Shown piece after piece: positions 61,207 through 64,000 of a stretch of 64,000 nt of DNA (its first letter is position 1; each line of letters starts with the position of its first letter). A model generated the notes under the pieces. The model was not told where the DNA came from, ran no database searches, and worked only from the letters and a program-made list of their open reading frames with translations. The stretch spans positions 1,736,001 to 1,800,000 of the forward strand of contig NZ_JBHRTO010000001.1 in assembly GCF_042646385.1 (NCBI RefSeq), written 5' to 3'. Source of the stretch: Cypionkella sinensis. GTDB taxonomy: Bacteria > Pseudomonadota > Alphaproteobacteria > Rhodobacterales > Rhodobacteraceae. A program made the position numbers and the translations under genes.

Positions 61207-61887
61207 ATGGACACCATTGTCGCATTCGATTGGCACCGCATCTTCATGGGCGATGAGCCACCCTTGTTCCTGCTGGAAATCCTGTTCCGCATCGGTGTGA
61301 TCTGGCTGTGGACGATGCTTCTGCTGCGTTGGGTTGGCGGGCGAAGCCTTTCGCAACTTTCGTTGGTCGAATTTTTGTTGGTGATCGCGCTTGGTTCTGC
61401 GGTTGGCGATTCGATTGTGTATCCGGATGTGCCGCTGCTTCATGCGATGTTGGTGATCCTGACGGTGGTGCTGCTGGACAAGGCGGTTAATCTCGCCATC
61501 CGGCGCTATCACACCGCCAAAACCGTGATCGACGGGCATCCGACAGAGGTACTGCGTGATGGCGTTATCCTGTGTTCGGGCCTGCGCGCGCGCAAATTGG
61601 GCAGTCTGGAATTGATGGAGTTGCTGCGTTTGCGGGGCGTGCAAAACCTTGGCTCGGTCAAGCATGTGTTTCTGGAGCCTTCTGGTCAGGTGTCGATCTT
61701 TCCCCTGAAAACGCCGGTGATGGGGTTGCCGATCGTGCCCCCGGTGGAAAGCCAAGCCGTAGTAACAAAAGACCGCCCCGACCTGTGCTGCAACAATTGC
61801 GGCACGGTGGCGTCCTTTCATGCCGAGTGTGGCGCCTGTGGTGGGCGCACCCGCATCGCGGCGCAGATGGCACCGGTTTGGCAATGA
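61207..61887 (+). CDS. DUF421 (YetF-like) membrane protein with C-terminal zinc ribbon
   Basis: This 226-residue protein has three N-terminal membrane helices (about 18-105). The DUF421 cytosolic domain follows (VIDGHPTEVLRDGVILCSGL and LGSLELMELLRLRGVQNL). The last 40 residues carry CCNNC and CGACGG motifs (CxxC ... CxxC) resembling a rubredoxin-type zinc ribbon, which ordinary YetF/YcaP proteins lack. It may couple the membrane domain to metal or redox status. Function unknown. Confidence 0.85.
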   Translation: MDTIVAFDWHRIFMGDEPPLFLLEILFRIGVIWLWTMLLLRWVGGRSLSQLSLVEFLLVIALGSAVGDSIVYPDVPLLHAMLVILTVVLLDKAVNLAIRRYHTAKTVIDGHPTEVLRDGVILCSGLRARKLGSLELMELLRLRGVQNLGSVKHVFLEPSGQVSIFPLKTPVMGLPIVPPVESQAVVTKDRPDLCCNNCGTVASFHAECGACGGRTRIAAQMAPVWQ

Positions 61888-62034
61888 CGCACAAGGCTGC
61901 GGGGGCACTGCAAAGCGGTCGCTAAAGCTACCGCTCCATCGTGATCAAAGCCTTCTGCCCTGCCCCAAACCGCCCCCTTTTCGGCGCAGACACCCCCCTA
62001 CCGCCACCCGGCGTTTGCCTGTATACCGCGTTGC

Positions 62035-63429
62035 ATGTCGCAAAATCCGCCCAACCTCCGCCCAGACCTTGCCCCGAAGCCCAGCTTCAGCGAGCCCGTC
62101 CGCCCCGGCCAGCCGACCATCGGCATGGTCTCTCTTGGCTGCCCCAAGGCGCTGGTGGATAGCGAACGCATCCTCACCCGGCTGCGCGCGGAGGGATATG
62201 CGATTTCCCCCGATTACAAGGGCGCCGATGCGGTGATCGTCAACACCTGTGGCTTCCTCGACAGCGCCAAGGCGGAATCGCTGGAGGCGATTGGCGAGGC
62301 GTTGCAGGAAAACGGCCGTGTCATCGTCACCGGCTGTCTTGGGGCCGAGCCCGAATACATCACCGGCGCGCATCCCAAGGTTCTGGCCGTCACCGGCCCG
62401 CATCAATACGAATCCGTGCTGGATGCCGTGCACAAGGCAGTGCCTGCCAAGCCCGATCCGTTCATTGATCTGCTGCCCGCTTCAGCGGTTTCCCTGACCC
62501 CGCGCCACTACAGCTATCTGAAGATTTCCGAGGGCTGTAACCACAAATGCAAGTTCTGCATCATCCCCGACATGCGCGGCCTGCTGCAAAGCCGCCCCGC
62601 CCATGCCGTGCTGCGTGAGGCGGAAAAGCTTGTTGAGAACGGTGTGCGCGAGTTGCTGGTGATCTCTCAGGATACCTCGGCCTACGGGGTGGATCGCAAG
62701 CATGACCTGTCGCCCTGGAAGGGTGGCGAAGTGCGCGCCCATATCACCGACCTTGCCCGCGCCATGGGACAGATCGGCGGCGAGGTGAAGCCTTGGGTCC
62801 GCCTGCACTATGTCTATCCCTATCCGCATGTGCGCCAACTGATCCCGCTGATGGCCGAGGGGCTGATCCTGCCCTATCTCGACATTCCGTTCCAACATGC
62901 TGACCCCGGTGTGCTGAAACGCATGGCCCGGCCAGCGGCGGCGGCGAAAACGCTGGATGAAATCGCGGCTTGGCGCAGTGTTTGCCCGGATATCACCCTG
63001 CGCTCGACCTTCATCGTCGGCTATCCGGGTGAGACCGAGGCCGAGTTCCAGACCCTGCTGGATTGGATGGACGAGGCGCAACTGGACCGTGTCGGCTGCT
63101 TCCAATACGAAAACGTCGCAGGCGCGCGCAGCAATGATCTGCCGGATCATGTGCCCGATGAGGTCAAGCAGGAACGCTGGGATCGCTTCATGGAAAAAGC
63201 GCAGGCGATTTCCGAGGCCAAGCTGGAGGCCAAGGTTGGCCACACCTTGAAGGTGATCGTTGATGAGGTTGACGACGAAGGTGCGACCTGCCGCACCATG
63301 GCGGATGCGCCGGAAATCGACGGCAATCTGTTCATCGATGAGGGCTTCGAGGGGCTGGCCCCCGGCGATATGGTGACGGTGACGGTGGAAGAAGCTGGCG
63401 AATATGATCTTTGGGGTCGGCGCGTCTAA
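62035..63429 (+). CDS. rimO: Ribosomal protein S12 methylthiotransferase RimO
   Basis: This 464-residue radical-SAM enzyme methylthiolates Asp-89 of ribosomal protein S12. It has an N-terminal UPF0004 domain with its three cysteines (SLGCPKALVDSE, VNTCGFL, VTGCLGAEPE) and a radical-SAM core with CNHKCKFCIIPDMRG (about 170). A C-terminal TRAM domain ends GEYDLWGRRV. The N-terminus is about 25 residues longer than E. coli RimO and Pro-rich. Confidence 0.95.
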   Translation: MSQNPPNLRPDLAPKPSFSEPVRPGQPTIGMVSLGCPKALVDSERILTRLRAEGYAISPDYKGADAVIVNTCGFLDSAKAESLEAIGEALQENGRVIVTGCLGAEPEYITGAHPKVLAVTGPHQYESVLDAVHKAVPAKPDPFIDLLPASAVSLTPRHYSYLKISEGCNHKCKFCIIPDMRGLLQSRPAHAVLREAEKLVENGVRELLVISQDTSAYGVDRKHDLSPWKGGEVRAHITDLARAMGQIGGEVKPWVRLHYVYPYPHVRQLIPLMAEGLILPYLDIPFQHADPGVLKRMARPAAAAKTLDEIAAWRSVCPDITLRSTFIVGYPGETEAEFQTLLDWMDEAQLDRVGCFQYENVAGARSNDLPDHVPDEVKQERWDRFMEKAQAISEAKLEAKVGHTLKVIVDEVDDEGATCRTMADAPEIDGNLFIDEGFEGLAPGDMVTVTVEEAGEYDLWGRRV

Positions 63430-63440
63430 GCCATTACAAA

Positions 63441-63506
63441 GCCGCCCCGGACTTGATCCGGGGCCTCGTCGGTAAGGCGAGAGGCCCCGGATCAAGTCCG
63501 GGGCGG
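63441..63506. repeat. REP-like inverted pair forming a 26-bp hairpin
   Basis: Copy 2 (63441-63467, GCCGCCCCGGACTTGATC onwards) and its exact reverse complement over 26 bp (63481-63506) are separated by 13 bases. They would form a very stable hairpin 11 bases after rimO. There is no T-run, so it is more likely a BIME-like repeat or 3'-end stabiliser than an intrinsic terminator. Confidence 0.85.
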
Positions 63507-64000
63507 GGCGGGGTTTGGGGCTGATGCGGGTTCGTCTGACCCATCGCGACAGGAGCGAAAGCTTTCCCATCTGGGAATGACTTGTGGTTTTCAGGCCAGT
63601 ATGCGGCGATTTCCACAATATGTTGTGGTTGGGCGTGCATCTGGCAAAATTTGGCGGGTTACGGCGGTTGCGACATTCCTGCGCCTGCGCGTGGGCGGAG
63701 ACAGGAAACGCACTGCGTTTCCCCGCCCACTTGTGCGGTTTCTCTCTGTAAACGGTGCCGCGATAAACCCGATGAGGCCAGTGCCCGACCCGGCGGGCGA
63801 GAAGCGCCCGCCATCGGCGGCTCGGGCGCTGGCCGGGCCCTTGAGGCCCGGCGGTTTCAGCAACATCTGCATCGCGTGGCGAAGGCGATGGCCTTCGCCA
63901 TTTATCCCCAAGGCAATATGGATCGGGCCTAGCCTTCGCCAAATCGCCACGCACAGCAATCGTGCGGCGTGTTGCAACGGCCCCCCCGCGCGCAACACGC
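63507..64000. other. Unexplained non-coding-looking right edge
   Basis: These 494 bases contain small palindromes (GGCGAAGGCG/TGGCCTTCGCC near 63879-63899, GGCGGGCGAGAAGCGCCCGCC near 63802) and open frames with skewed composition but no protein I recognise. The beginning of another gene may lie beyond the edge. Confidence 0.35.

Noticed and set aside
63441..63506. Intrinsic terminator of rimO
   Set aside because: The stem is strong but no T-run follows, and the same sequence recurs elsewhere as a repeat.
63591..63998. Minus-strand reading frame at the right edge as a gene
   Set aside because: Composition is skewed with many Arg/Pro codons, there is no recognisable domain and no ribosome site, and it overlaps palindromic sequence.

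Overview
The window looks like a chromosomal segment of a GC-rich alphaproteobacterium, most likely Rhodobacterales (Rhodobacteraceae). The signs are a GcrA cell-cycle regulator, a perfect CtrA-type site (TTAA-N7-TTAA), a full-length Tad/Flp pilus locus of the alphaproteobacterial type, and generally Rhodobacter-like housekeeping proteins (RimO, PPK2, AsmA, MgtE, GuaD, KatE).

Left part (1-10.8 kb): a nine-gene minus-strand operon. It encodes a ribose-type ABC importer, a thiamine-dependent E1alpha/E1beta pair, an acetoin-type E2 whose catalytic domain is an alpha/beta hydrolase, an AhpD-like protein, an FGGY sugar kinase and an SDR dehydrogenase. A SorC-family regulator is divergent, with a 37-bp near-perfect palindrome between. 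Together they look like uptake and acyloin-type cleavage of an unidentified sugar or polyol. A tRNA-Leu(UAA) gene, scoAB (3-oxoacid CoA-transferase) and a GNAT-like gene follow.

13-27.5 kb: a Tad pilus locus. It holds three near-identical Flp pilin genes, each with its own terminator, a fourth divergent pilin, cpaB, cpaC, an OmpA lipoprotein, cpaE, cpaF, tadB, tadC, two TPR lipoproteins, a prepilin peptidase and a AAA+ ATPase. tadE/F/G are not in the window.

27.6-31.5 kb: housekeeping genes (5-formyl-THF cyclo-ligase, MgtE, guanine deaminase).

31.6-38.6 kb: an RNA-repair island between insertion-sequence-like remnants. RtcR (sigma-54 activator) is divergent from a minus-strand unit encoding Rsr (Ro60 homologue), then an 860-nt array of six tandem Y-RNA-like genes and one intact tRNA-Gln(UUG), then RtcB. 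Each Y-RNA unit has two covarying helices and a conserved ACUACA. Several carry a circularly permuted tRNA-like head (T-arm, hairpin-capped acceptor stem, U8-A9, D-arm). This is the standout of the window.

38.7-46.3 kb: an FAD/NAD(P)-binding protein, GlgX, two stress or envelope proteins and a large-subunit catalase. 46.6-55.5 kb: a co-directional seven-gene cluster of a HAL-fold protein that lacks the MIO tripeptide, a BesD-like Fe(II)/2OG oxygenase, a LysR regulator and a dipeptide-type ABC transporter, probably handling an unidentified amino-acid-like compound. 55.7-64 kb: nucleoside hydrolase, an RraB-like protein, GcrA, AsmA, PPK2, a DUF421 membrane protein with a C-terminal zinc ribbon, RimO, and REP-like palindromes.
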